Source: Erysipelotrichaceae bacterium
GTDB taxonomy: Bacteria; Bacillota_I; Bacilli_A; Erysipelotrichales; Erysipelotrichaceae
Reading direction: 5' to 3'
DNA: 64,000 nucleotides
NCBI GenBank assembly: GCA_030528645.1
Contig: JAUMYM010000001.1
Location: 122,257 to 186,256 of the forward strand
A program made the position numbers and the translations under genes. Shown piece after piece: positions 35,453-44,269 of the stretch (position 1 is the first letter of the stretch; every line of letters starts with the position of its first letter). The notes under the pieces are model-generated. The model searched no databases. It was not told the DNA's origin and saw only the letters and a list, made by a program, of their open reading frames with translations.

Positions 35453-35475
35453 AAGGGAAGCCTAAAGCTTCCCTT
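35453..35475 (-). terminator. Terminator after the DUF2339 gene
   Basis: A 9-bp stem (AAGGGAAGC with GCTTCCCTT, loop CTAAA) lies just past the stop codon at 35479, on the minus strand. The T-run is short. Confidence 0.65.
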
Positions 35476-35478
35476 TCA

Positions 35479-37557
35479 TTATTCCTCTTTGCTAAGACGA
35501 TTATAGATAATACTAATGATAAAGCACAAGATTCCACCAATTGTAAACGCCACAACACGCGTAATAGAGTTTTCACCTTGAAGATCTACAAAGATAAACT
35601 TTACAACCATCAACATCGTAAGCCCTAAACCATATTGTCGAATAATCTTAATACCAAGTTTAAAGCCAACATAGATAGTACCTATCGCTAATAGTAAACC
35701 AACCACACTATAAGATACTGAATCAAACGGCAACCTCCAGAAAGCATGTATCATTGTCCACACAAAGATAAAATACTTCGTAACAAACCAAATACCAATG
35801 TGATTTGGCATTTCTTGATAATCCTTGATTAACACATAACTTTTAAACACCAAAACACTAAAAGTAGTAATTGTAATAATGAAACGAATGATTCCATCTT
35901 CCACCAACACCATTTCTTTTAAACCAAAGACATACAACAAGATAGAAAACAAATACACTCCAAAGTGTGGATGAAAACGTAGGACATCTTTTTCTTTTGG
36001 CTCTAAATAACCTATACAATACACCACAATTAACGTAATAACACTTAATACATACGCAATTAAATTTTGCATATCATACAGATATACATTCCAACCTGCC
36101 AACACACTAAGATCATAAGATACTTTAAAATAACTTACAAACAACATCGCCAACGCAATATTTTTATAAAGAAGGGATTGTACTTGTTCTTGATAAAAGA
36201 TATAAAACAACAATGCCATATTTACAATTGTAAATATCATCGTCAACATAGAGGTTTGCTGTAACCCAACGATGAAATCCAACAGAATAAACACCATCGT
36301 ATACGGACCCAAACCACCTTTTGCCCAAAAGTGTTTGCGTACAATCACATACAACAAGATCGCCACTGCACCCATTGCACCTTCAGAAAATACTAAGCTA
36401 TTGATTTCTACCATTAAAAAATATAACGGAAATACATACACTTTGGTTAATGAAGATTCAATATTTGGATATACTTTTTGATTTATGATACATTGTACAA
36501 AAATCAAGATGAAGCCAATCATCGCTACCTGTAAAGAACTTAAACCCAAAACATCAGGACCTCTAAGTGTATCAGTGACTGTAAATAATAAACAATAGAT
36601 AGATATAACTGTAAGTACAAGATAACTTTTATGAAGATTCTCTTTGTTTGCTAAATAATACATCCAATTTACAATCAACAATAATATAACTGTAACAATG
36701 ACTTGTGCCCATGCATAATCCAAGGATGCAACATCATGCATCCATTTAAAAAGTAAAGCAAAGTTAAAGAACACAAACGCAATACTAATAGCGTTACGCA
36801 CTTTATCAAGCGTATTACTTACATACAACAACATAATAGATACAAGACTTGTATAACCAATAATAAATAACATATCTTGTAAATTAGAAACATATGTAAT
36901 CTCAAATGCTAAATTAATAAAACTACCAATAGAAGCTACTACAATTGTAAAATATAACTTGGTATAACGATGCGAATATAAAATCAATAGGGTCCATGCT
37001 ACACAAAGTAATGCTGAAACCTCATGACTAACCAAGGAAAACACTAAATTCGCTGATACAATGGCAATATATACCAAGCCAATCCCTGTTCCAAACACAA
37101 TGGAACTGACATTGCTTGGTTTTTTTAGGGTCATGGTAAAGCCAACACCACTTAACAGTAAACCGATAAGACTTACAACCCCTAACTTAATTTGTGAACT
37201 GATATCATTCCAAACCATTGCCACAAATGAAATTGCCGCAATAAAAATTAAAAGTGATGCCAAAGCCCCAATGAAATACTTACCAATCAGTGATTCTTTA
37301 TCTTTCAATTTCCCAATCCAATCCGGCATTTCTTTTTCAAACAATGGACGTAAACGTAAGTCTCCATCCCCTTCCACCTTTTCTTTACGATCAACAGATA
37401 CAGGATTCGTTTTTTTCTTGAAGAAATAATCTTGATTCTCCAAATACGTTACCCCTCGTTTTAACTCCTTTGGTGGTTGATGCATACTTTGAAGTTTTTC
37501 TTCCAATTCTTGTACACGAAGCTCTAATTGATCGATACGCTGTTTTAACTGCTCCAT
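35479..37557 (-). CDS. DUF2339-type polytopic membrane protein
   Basis: The 692-residue protein starts with a short coiled coil (MEQLKQRIDQLELRVQELEEKLQ) and a linker to about residue 90. About eighteen to twenty transmembrane helices then fill the remainder. This coiled coil plus many-helix layout is that of DUF2339 proteins, whose function is unknown, although some are thought to act in the envelope. GGGAGAAC upstream is an adequate Shine-Dalgarno. It is transcribed alone. I infer membrane location only. Confidence 0.8.
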   Translation of the reverse strand: MEQLKQRIDQLELRVQELEEKLQSMHQPPKELKRGVTYLENQDYFFKKKTNPVSVDRKEKVEGDGDLRLRPLFEKEMPDWIGKLKDKESLIGKYFIGALASLLIFIAAISFVAMVWNDISSQIKLGVVSLIGLLLSGVGFTMTLKKPSNVSSIVFGTGIGLVYIAIVSANLVFSLVSHEVSALLCVAWTLLILYSHRYTKLYFTIVVASIGSFINLAFEITYVSNLQDMLFIIGYTSLVSIMLLYVSNTLDKVRNAISIAFVFFNFALLFKWMHDVASLDYAWAQVIVTVILLLIVNWMYYLANKENLHKSYLVLTVISIYCLLFTVTDTLRGPDVLGLSSLQVAMIGFILIFVQCIINQKVYPNIESSLTKVYVFPLYFLMVEINSLVFSEGAMGAVAILLYVIVRKHFWAKGGLGPYTMVFILLDFIVGLQQTSMLTMIFTIVNMALLFYIFYQEQVQSLLYKNIALAMLFVSYFKVSYDLSVLAGWNVYLYDMQNLIAYVLSVITLIVVYCIGYLEPKEKDVLRFHPHFGVYLFSILLYVFGLKEMVLVEDGIIRFIITITTFSVLVFKSYVLIKDYQEMPNHIGIWFVTKYFIFVWTMIHAFWRLPFDSVSYSVVGLLLAIGTIYVGFKLGIKIIRQYGLGLTMLMVVKFIFVDLQGENSITRVVAFTIGGILCFIISIIYNRLSKEE

Positions 37558-37659
37558 CTTGTTCTCCCTTTATCTAATCAAACTATGTTATATAGATTTC
37601 CCTAATTTTCATATTGTCCATTATATCACATTCATTTTTGTTGTGTTAGCATAATGATT

Positions 37660-37682
37660 AAAAGAAGCTTTACGCTTCTTTT
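37660..37682 (-). terminator. Terminator of the BceAB-type operon
   Basis: A 9-bp stem (AAAAGAAGC with GCTTCTTTT, loop TTTAC) lies at the end of the permease gene and overlaps its stop codon. Confidence 0.7.
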
Positions 37683-39657
37683 AGTGTTTTACAATACCAT
37701 AATAAACCTTTGATGTAATGATATAAACAATCGTATAAATAATCGCAAACACAATAACGGTTGCCATAACACACAAGACAAATAATACTTTATCAACCAA
37801 ACCGAACAACATTAATAATTTAGAAGTCATTGGAAAAGCAAAGGCAACATGAACCATCGCAAGAAGTAACGGTAAGAAAAACATAATCAAGACTTGTTTA
37901 TTAATCGAATGCTTAATTGTTTGATGATCCATACCAACTTGCTGCATGATTTCAAAACGCTTTTGATCTTCAAAGCCTTCTTGAATTTGTTTATAGTAGA
38001 TAATTAACACGGTAGCCATCATAAAGATCGTACCAAGTGAAATCCCTAAGAAGAACAATCCACCATATAAACTATTAAATTCATCACGCGAATTTTCAAT
38101 TCCATCGGCATACATATCCAATTCTTTTTCATCAAATGCAGCATTCAAGCTATTTACTACGGCTATCTTTTCTTCTTTACTACCCTCGATGTTAAATTGA
38201 TAATGAAATTCTGCCTTCGTTGATACATGAGAGTCTTCTACATTTTTTGGTTGTTTGACTAAACTTGCAAAACTATAAACATCCTTTACCACAACACCAA
38301 CCGTTGAACCTAAAATAACTTCTAAATCTCCCTTTTTACCAAATGATTGAATTTCCTGTTTAATAGAAAATGGTTTTCCCATAATAATGAGTTCCGATTG
38401 GTTAAATAAGTTATCTTTATCAAAAATTAACAATTCATTATCTTCCAATTCATACGTTGTTTGATGAAGTGCATTGTAATAATCCAATGGTATTACGCCA
38501 CCAAAGACATTATTTTCAAACCCCGTATACTCATCAATTAACTGATTCCCATCTTGTCTTAAATAAAAACTTGTTTTAACAACTTCATCAATTTCTAAGG
38601 TTTCTACCCCAACTTCCTCCAATACGAAATGCAATGACTCTTTACTTTTTAGCATCTCTTGTTCATCTTGTACCATTGAAACCACCACAACATCAAATGG
38701 ATAACGACTCTTTAACACCGAATCTACACCAACATATAAACTAATCGTTGTTGATAATACAACAAGAACCATCGTTGATAAAATACAGATGTTTGATAAA
38801 CCAACCGCATTTTGTTTCATACGATACATCAAAGAAGAAATGGATGTAAAGTTTTCAATGCGATAATAAAAGTTTTTATTCTTCTTTAATAACTTTAAGA
38901 TAAAAATGGACACTGCAATAAATAATGCATAGGTACCAAAGATAACCAATATCACTGCAATAAAGAACGTTGTAAAAGCTTGTAAAGGCGATTGAATGGT
39001 TAAAGCTAAATAATACCCACTTGCTAATGAGAGCAATCCAAAGATAAAATACACCCAACGAACTTTAGGTTCCTTCTCTCCAACACTAGAGCCCTTTAAT
39101 AAATCAATCGGCTTGCTGCGATACACTTTAATCACAGTATATAGATAAGTCAAAAAGAAAATAAAACCAAACAATACCACTGTAAAGAAAATCCCATGCA
39201 TAGAAATTTCAAAGCGAAATCCGGCAATATTCCCAATGATTTTCGCAAGTAAAAGCTTCATAAACTTACTTAGTAAAAAGCCTGTAACCAAACCACCTAC
39301 TAAAGATACAAACAAAGAAATAATGGCTTCAAAAAACATAATGATACTAATATGTTTCTTTTCTAACCCTAAAATATTATATAAACCAAATTCTTTAATA
39401 CGACGCTTCACCAAGAAACTATTGGTATAGAAAATAAAGACTAACGCAAAGATACTGACAATCACAATCCCTAGTGATAACACCAGCCCTAAATGTGTAC
39501 CACCACGAATAGACTTTAAAGCCGGATCAAAGGCAATCGCACATAAATCATAAAACATCGCTACCATACCAATGGTTGCTAAAAGAAATGGAAGATAGGT
39601 TTTAGTGTTATTTTTAATGTTATCAATCGCTAATTTTGGAAAGAATGCTTTACTCAT
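37681..39657 (-). CDS. BceB-type FtsX-like ABC permease (antimicrobial peptide resistance)
   Basis: The roughly 658-residue permease has ten predicted helices: one near the N-terminus, groups at about 55-160 and 200-300, a large extracytoplasmic domain at about 310-520 between helices 7 and 8, and three C-terminal helices (FtsX). This is the BceB plan: the large outer loop binds peptide antibiotics or their lipid II complex. I start at 39657 (MSKAFFPKLAIDNIKNN), where AAAGGGTGAAG gives a Shine-Dalgarno; the GTG at 39666 is less likely. It overlaps the ATPase by 8 bases and works with the adjoining kinase and regulator. The peptide target is unknown. Confidence 0.92.
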   Translation of the reverse strand: MSKAFFPKLAIDNIKNNTKTYLPFLLATIGMVAMFYDLCAIAFDPALKSIRGGTHLGLVLSLGIVIVSIFALVFIFYTNSFLVKRRIKEFGLYNILGLEKKHISIIMFFEAIISLFVSLVGGLVTGFLLSKFMKLLLAKIIGNIAGFRFEISMHGIFFTVVLFGFIFFLTYLYTVIKVYRSKPIDLLKGSSVGEKEPKVRWVYFIFGLLSLASGYYLALTIQSPLQAFTTFFIAVILVIFGTYALFIAVSIFILKLLKKNKNFYYRIENFTSISSLMYRMKQNAVGLSNICILSTMVLVVLSTTISLYVGVDSVLKSRYPFDVVVVSMVQDEQEMLKSKESLHFVLEEVGVETLEIDEVVKTSFYLRQDGNQLIDEYTGFENNVFGGVIPLDYYNALHQTTYELEDNELLIFDKDNLFNQSELIIMGKPFSIKQEIQSFGKKGDLEVILGSTVGVVVKDVYSFASLVKQPKNVEDSHVSTKAEFHYQFNIEGSKEEKIAVVNSLNAAFDEKELDMYADGIENSRDEFNSLYGGLFFLGISLGTIFMMATVLIIYYKQIQEGFEDQKRFEIMQQVGMDHQTIKHSINKQVLIMFFLPLLLAMVHVAFAFPMTSKLLMLFGLVDKVLFVLCVMATVIVFAIIYTIVYIITSKVYYGIVKH

Positions 39658-40414
39658 ATACTTCACCCTTTAACATATTTGTAAGTGTTAATGAAATGGT
39701 TTCAAACATCTCTTCATCACTATGATTCCCACGATACAATTGATGAAACACTTCACCATCTTTAATAAACAAAACACGAGAAGCGGTTGAAGCTGCCTTA
39801 ACACTATGTGTCACCATAAGAATAGTTTGCCCTTCTTGATTAATCGTTTTAAATAAATCCAATAGTTGATCAGCACTACGAGAATCCAATGCTCCAGTTG
39901 GTTCATCTGCCAAAATCAAACGAGGATGACTAATCAAAGCACGAGCAATCGCCACTCTTTGTTTTTGTCCACCACTTACTTCATAAGGATATTTTTCTAA
40001 TAAATCACGAATCTTTAACTTGTCAGCAATGCCTTTTAAACGCTCTTCCATTTCACGATGTTTCTTACCGCTTAACACCAAAGGCAAAAAAATATTATCC
40101 TTTAAATTAAACGTATCCAATAAATTAAAATCCTGAAACACAAACCCTAGATTTTCTCTACGAAACGCTGAAATATCTTTCTCCTTAATCTTAACGATGT
40201 TATTCCCTTGTAAAAGTACCGAACCACTTGTAGGCTTATCCAAAGAAGCCAAGATATTTAGTAAGGTTGTTTTTCCACTACCACTTTCTCCCATAATCGC
40301 AACATACTCCCCTTCTTCCACTGAAAAGGTTACATTCGATAATGCTGTTACATTATTTAAACCAAAACGTGTTGTATATACTTTTTTAAGATTGTTTACT
40401 TCTAAAATTGTCAT
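39650..40414 (-). CDS. BceA-type ABC transporter ATPase
   Basis: The 254-residue ATPase has Walker A (GESGSGKTT), a Q-loop (VFQDFNLLD), the signature VSGGQKQR, Walker B (LILADEP) followed by TGALDSRS, and the switch His (VTHSVKAAS). The pattern matches BceA/MacB-type ATPases that pair with FtsX-like permeases. It is the first gene of the two-gene transporter unit. Its promoter and a BceR-type site lie in the 100-base gap after the kinase gene. Confidence 0.93.
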   Translation of the reverse strand: MTILEVNNLKKVYTTRFGLNNVTALSNVTFSVEEGEYVAIMGESGSGKTTLLNILASLDKPTSGSVLLQGNNIVKIKEKDISAFRRENLGFVFQDFNLLDTFNLKDNIFLPLVLSGKKHREMEERLKGIADKLKIRDLLEKYPYEVSGGQKQRVAIARALISHPRLILADEPTGALDSRSADQLLDLFKTINQEGQTILMVTHSVKAASTASRVLFIKDGEVFHQLYRGNHSDEEMFETISLTLTNMLKGEVYE

Positions 40415-40498
40415 AATTATTCCTTCTTTCTATACTTCTATCTTACAAATAAAAAATAACGTAAACCATAACTTTAGCTTACATTATCTTTTGAATCC

Positions 40499-40512
40499 TT
40501 ACATTTATGTAA
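40499..40512 (-). promoter_or_regulatory. BceR-type operator upstream of the ABC genes
   Basis: The inverted repeat TTACA-N4-TGTAA matches the BceR-type binding consensus TnACA-N4-TGTAA. It ends 3 bases before the end of the kinase gene and lies about 85-98 bases upstream of the ATPase start. The regulator encoded in the same locus is the expected ligand. Confidence 0.7.
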
Positions 40513-40514
40513 CC

Positions 40515-41456
40515 TTAGAAACGAATCTTAAATACACTACCTTCTTTTAACTTTGAAGTAACGACAATTTCATGATTAAGCTTGGATAAGATCTTCTTAA
40601 CTAAATACAAACCAATCCCCGTCGATTTTTTATGATTACGCCCATTATAACCTGTATATCCTTTTTCAAAGATACGCTGTAAATCCTCTTCAATGATGCC
40701 TATTCCACTATCTTCAATGATTAAACCATCTTCATAATAAATCTTAATGTGACCTTCTTTGGTATATTTTAAAGCATTGCTGATGAGCTGTTCTAAGACA
40801 AAAGATAGCCACTTGGCATCACTAATTACCACTTGATGAGTTTCTTTAAACTCAAAAGCCAAACCACTTTGAATAAACGCATCCGCATACTTCTTTAAGA
40901 CAGCCTTTACTATTGAATCTAATTCATATTCTTTAATCAATAAATCACTATTCATAAAATCCACACGTAAATACTGTAACGCCATATCTACATATTGTTC
41001 TACTTTAAAGATCTGTTGATTCATTTGACTATCTTTACTAAGCAAACGCAATGCTTGCAAAGGAATCTTAACTTGATGTACCCACAAGGTATAGTAATCT
41101 AATACATCTTGATATTTTAAATCATACTCTGACTTTAAATCACAATTTCTATGATATAAATTTTCAATTACAGAATGATAATAAGCATCGTATAACCCCT
41201 TTGTTTTAGGCAAACGATCTAAAGCATATACATCCTGCTGCATATAGTAAGAAAAAATCGCTACTTTCTTTTTAAATGCCAGAAAGGATACGAAAAACTC
41301 CACCAACACAAATACACTGCACAAGACAACAACATAACCAGCACTCTTTAAAGAATCATTGTATAGATAACTTACCAAAAGAAACAATAATACAAACGAA
41401 AGATAAAACAGTAAAAAGGATAGACGTAATCTTACATACGTTTTTAATAATTTCAT
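40515..41456 (-). CDS. BceS-type intramembrane-sensing histidine kinase
   Basis: The 313-residue kinase has two N-terminal helices with a very short outer loop (about residues 12-60), so it cannot sense a peptide directly. In Bce systems the transporter permease signals to it. The H box lies in WVHQVKIPLQALR near residue 127 and the ATP-binding domain is complete (N box LISNALKYT, then IEDSGIGI and KSTGIGLYLVKK). The gene overlaps the regulator by 4 bases (ATGA) and is followed by the transporter genes. The assignment rests on architecture and neighbourhood. Confidence 0.93.
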   Translation of the reverse strand: MKLLKTYVRLRLSFLLFYLSFVLLFLLVSYLYNDSLKSAGYVVVLCSVFVLVEFFVSFLAFKKKVAIFSYYMQQDVYALDRLPKTKGLYDAYYHSVIENLYHRNCDLKSEYDLKYQDVLDYYTLWVHQVKIPLQALRLLSKDSQMNQQIFKVEQYVDMALQYLRVDFMNSDLLIKEYELDSIVKAVLKKYADAFIQSGLAFEFKETHQVVISDAKWLSFVLEQLISNALKYTKEGHIKIYYEDGLIIEDSGIGIIEEDLQRIFEKGYTGYNGRNHKKSTGIGLYLVKKILSKLNHEIVVTSKLKEGSVFKIRF

Positions 41457-42124
41457 GCGATGTAATACCCAATTCCTTTTTTCGTCTTAATAAACTCCTT
41501 GAGTCCAATATCCTCTAACTTCTTCTTTAAACGTGTTACATTCACAGTTAATGTATTATCATCAATAAATTCATCGGTTTGCCAACAAGCCTTCATAATA
41601 CTATCTCTTGAAACAATCTCTTTGGCATGTTCTAACAGTAACATCATAATCTTATATTCATTTTTAGTCAGCTCTACTTTTTGTTGTTGATAGGACAAAG
41701 AAGCATCATTGACATTTAAAACCACACCTTCATACTCCAACAAAGACACTTCATTCTTCAAGCTATAACAACGACGTATCATCGCATTCACCTTAGCAAT
41801 TAACACATTGAAATCAAAAGGCTTAGGTAAAAAATCATCCCCACCCATATTCATTGCCATTACAATATTCATATTATCACTCGCACTGGAAATAAAGATA
41901 ATTGGGACATTAGATACCTTACGTATTTCATTGCACCAATGATAGCCATTAAAAAAGGGTAAATGAATATCCAACAACACAAGATCCGGATGAAAAGCCA
42001 AAAACTCTTTTGTAACTTCTGTAAAATCACAAATTCCGATTGCTTGATAATTCCAACTGTTTAAATGCTCCTGAATTAACTTAGAAATTAAAGCATCATC
42101 TTCTACGACTAATATCTTATACAT
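41453..42124 (-). CDS. BceR-type OmpR-family response regulator
   Basis: The 223-residue regulator has a receiver domain (MYKILVVEDDALIS, Asp52 in VLLDIHLPF, and the KPFDF switch Lys) and an OmpR/PhoB winged helix (about residues 130-223, ending TKKGIGYYIA). It should be phosphorylated by the adjacent kinase and activate the ABC genes through the TTACA-N4-TGTAA site. It is translationally coupled to the kinase gene by ATGA. Confidence 0.94.
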   Translation of the reverse strand: MYKILVVEDDALISKLIQEHLNSWNYQAIGICDFTEVTKEFLAFHPDLVLLDIHLPFFNGYHWCNEIRKVSNVPIIFISSASDNMNIVMAMNMGGDDFLPKPFDFNVLIAKVNAMIRRCYSLKNEVSLLEYEGVVLNVNDASLSYQQQKVELTKNEYKIMMLLLEHAKEIVSRDSIMKACWQTDEFIDDNTLTVNVTRLKKKLEDIGLKEFIKTKKGIGYYIA

Positions 42125-42130
42125 AACAAT

Positions 42131-42153
42131 AAAAAAGTAGGATAACTCCTACT
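42131..42153 (-). terminator. Terminator of the telA gene
   Basis: A 7-bp stem (AGTAGGA with TCCTACT, loop of 4) is followed on the minus strand by TTTTTT. The stop codon of telA is inside the stem. Confidence 0.75.
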
Positions 42154-43318
42154 AATTCACTCCTTGTCGAACAGAAAGTAACTTCTCATTAATTTCTTTT
42201 TCAATACGACGTAATTCCACTTGGGCATTTGCACGTCTTGTACGTCCTTCACTTTGAATACGAGCAACTTCATCAAGAGTCTCAATTAATTTTTGGTTTG
42301 TATTTGTTAATGTTTCAATATCAACAATACCACGTTCACTTTCTTTTGCCGTTTCAATTGTCGCAGTCTTTAACATTTCAGCATTCTTCTTCAATAAACT
42401 ATTTGTCATATTTGTAACTTCACGCTGTGCTTGCATCGCTTGTTTTGAATGCGTTAAACCTAATGCAATTAACATTTGAGACTTCCATAATGGAATGGTA
42501 TTCACTAATGTTGATTGAATCTTCTCCGCAATTAATGTGTCATTGTTTTGAACCAAACGAATTTGTGGAGCCATTTGAATGGAAATAATACGAGTTAACT
42601 CTAAATCATGCAGTTTCTTTTCAAAACGATCAATCGCATTTGCTAAATCGTTGGCAGCCTGTGCATCCTCTGGCAAACCACTCTCTTGCGCCTTTTGACG
42701 TAACTTCGGTAAATCGTTTGCCTTAATTTCTTCAAGACGCTTATTACCTGCTAAGATATACATCGTTAATTCTTTAAAATTCACTAAGTTTTTATCATAT
42801 AAACCATCCAATAACGCAATATCCTTTAATAACACTACTTGATGATCTTCTAAAATCTTACTAATCTTATTAACATTTACTTCTGCTTTATCATATTTTG
42901 TTTTTAAATTGCTTAACTTAACACCCTGTTTCTTAAAGAAACCAAAAATTCCTTTTTCTTCTTCATCTACTTTAAAACCCTTTAACTCACCAATTAAGTT
43001 GGTCATCATATCTCCAACTTCATCCAAGTCTTTTGTACGAACTTTCCCTAAAGCTGTTTCTGAAAATTTTGCAATCTTAGCCTGTGCACTTGCACCATAT
43101 TGTAAAATGGTATCACTTGATGTAATATCAATTTTTTCGGCAAAATCCGCTACCATTTTACGTTCTTCATCCGTTAAAGCTGAATCATCAAACTTAATCA
43201 TATTTTCTTCTGTTAATGGAACAGGCTTTACTTCTTCTAGCTTCACTTCTTGTTCTTGCACTTCTTCTGCTTCATTATTATTTTCTAACGTTAAAACAAT
43301 TTTATTCTCGTTTTCCAT
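42152..43318 (-). CDS. TelA-family toxic anion resistance protein
   Basis: The roughly 388-residue soluble protein is almost all helix after an acidic N-terminal leader (about residues 1-40). It shows the TelA pattern: VRTKDLDEVGDMMTNLIGEL, then IPLWKSQMLIALGLTHSKQAMQAQREVTNMTNSLLKKNAEML. TelA-family proteins are linked to resistance to tellurite and cell-envelope stress such as nisin and bacitracin, with an unknown mechanism. I start at 43318 (MENENK) because GAGGTG precedes it; the GTG nine bases earlier is part of the Shine-Dalgarno. It lies next to the Bce-type module, which may be relevant to envelope-stress defence. Confidence 0.9.
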   Translation of the reverse strand: MENENKIVLTLENNNEAEEVQEQEVKLEEVKPVPLTEENMIKFDDSALTDEERKMVADFAEKIDITSSDTILQYGASAQAKIAKFSETALGKVRTKDLDEVGDMMTNLIGELKGFKVDEEEKGIFGFFKKQGVKLSNLKTKYDKAEVNVNKISKILEDHQVVLLKDIALLDGLYDKNLVNFKELTMYILAGNKRLEEIKANDLPKLRQKAQESGLPEDAQAANDLANAIDRFEKKLHDLELTRIISIQMAPQIRLVQNNDTLIAEKIQSTLVNTIPLWKSQMLIALGLTHSKQAMQAQREVTNMTNSLLKKNAEMLKTATIETAKESERGIVDIETLTNTNQKLIETLDEVARIQSEGRTRRANAQVELRRIEKEINEKLLSVRQGVN

Positions 43319-43456
43319 TACAATCACCTCTAGTATATTCTATCATTATTAATCTAAGAGATAAACAGTATTTATCCAAATTCTATTTATAAAAAATTAA
43401 TCATCCAATTTCCATAAAGTTTAGTATAATGAATAGGTATGTTTAAGGAGGATTCT

Positions 43457-44218
43457 ATGTTAAGTCCACAAGAAATCATGAATAAAACCATTGAAATCGG
43501 ACATCAAAAAGTATTAAAACCATTCCATAGCAAATTAATTCTAGGCTTTATAGGAGGAGCAATGATTTCCCTTGGCTATCTTGCTTATATACGAGTGATT
43601 GCTTCGATCGCACATGAGTGGGGATCATTTGCCAGTTTCATTGGCGCATGTGTATTTCCCGTTGGTTTAATTGTCATCTTACTAGCTGGAGGAGAACTTG
43701 CCACAGGGAATATGATGGCAGTAGCAAGTGCCGTTTTTGGCAAAAAAATCAGCATGATGGATTATGTTAAAAACCTTGCGGTTATTACCTTTGCAAACTT
43801 CTTAGGAGCCCTGTTTGTCGCTTACTTTTTCGGACACCTCGTTGGTTTAACCGCAAGTGGTAGTTACCTGGAAGAAACGATACTTGTCGCAACCGCTAAA
43901 ACAAACGCAACCTTTTTACAAGCTTTTCTATCAGGTATTGGCTGTAACTGGTTTGTAGGCATTGCATTATGGCTCTGTTATGGTGCCAAAGATGGAGCTG
44001 GTAAAATCTTAGCCATTTGGTTTCCGGTAATGACTTTTGTAGCCATTGGTTTTCAACACAGTGTTGCAAATATCTTTGTCATTACTGCAGCTATTTTTGA
44101 ACAAGCATCTACATGGCTTGCCTTTATCCAAAACTTCATTCCCGTCTTTTTAGGTAATGTAGTAGGTGGCGCTATCTTTGTAGCTGGATTTTATTTCTAT
44201 AGTTTTCATCATAAATAA
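43457..44218 (+). CDS. Formate/nitrite transporter (FNT) family channel
   Basis: The 253-residue protein has six helices and FNT motifs: LGFIGGAMISLGYLAY, GGELATGNMMAVAS, and the repeat elements around residues 160-185 (GIGCNWFVGIALWL). FNT channels move formate, nitrite or lactate with protons, as homopentamers in the membrane. I start at 43457, where AAGGAGGATTCT precedes MLSPQEIMNKT; the earlier in-frame ATG has no good Shine-Dalgarno. A TATAAT lies at 43425-43430. In fermenters, formate export or uptake is the usual role. Confidence 0.92.
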   Translation: MLSPQEIMNKTIEIGHQKVLKPFHSKLILGFIGGAMISLGYLAYIRVIASIAHEWGSFASFIGACVFPVGLIVILLAGGELATGNMMAVASAVFGKKISMMDYVKNLAVITFANFLGALFVAYFFGHLVGLTASGSYLEETILVATAKTNATFLQAFLSGIGCNWFVGIALWLCYGAKDGAGKILAIWFPVMTFVAIGFQHSVANIFVITAAIFEQASTWLAFIQNFIPVFLGNVVGGAIFVAGFYFYSFHHK

Positions 44219-44243
44219 AAGTGAGGAAGTTCCTCACTTTTTT
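44218..44243. terminator. Bidirectional terminator after the FNT gene
   Basis: A long stem of AAAGTGAGGA and TCCTCACTTT around AGT is followed by TTT on the + strand and A/T-rich sequence on the other. It separates the FNT gene from the convergent ABC exporter. Confidence 0.85.
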
Positions 44244-44269
44244 AAATACATGATTTTTAAATTACTTCC

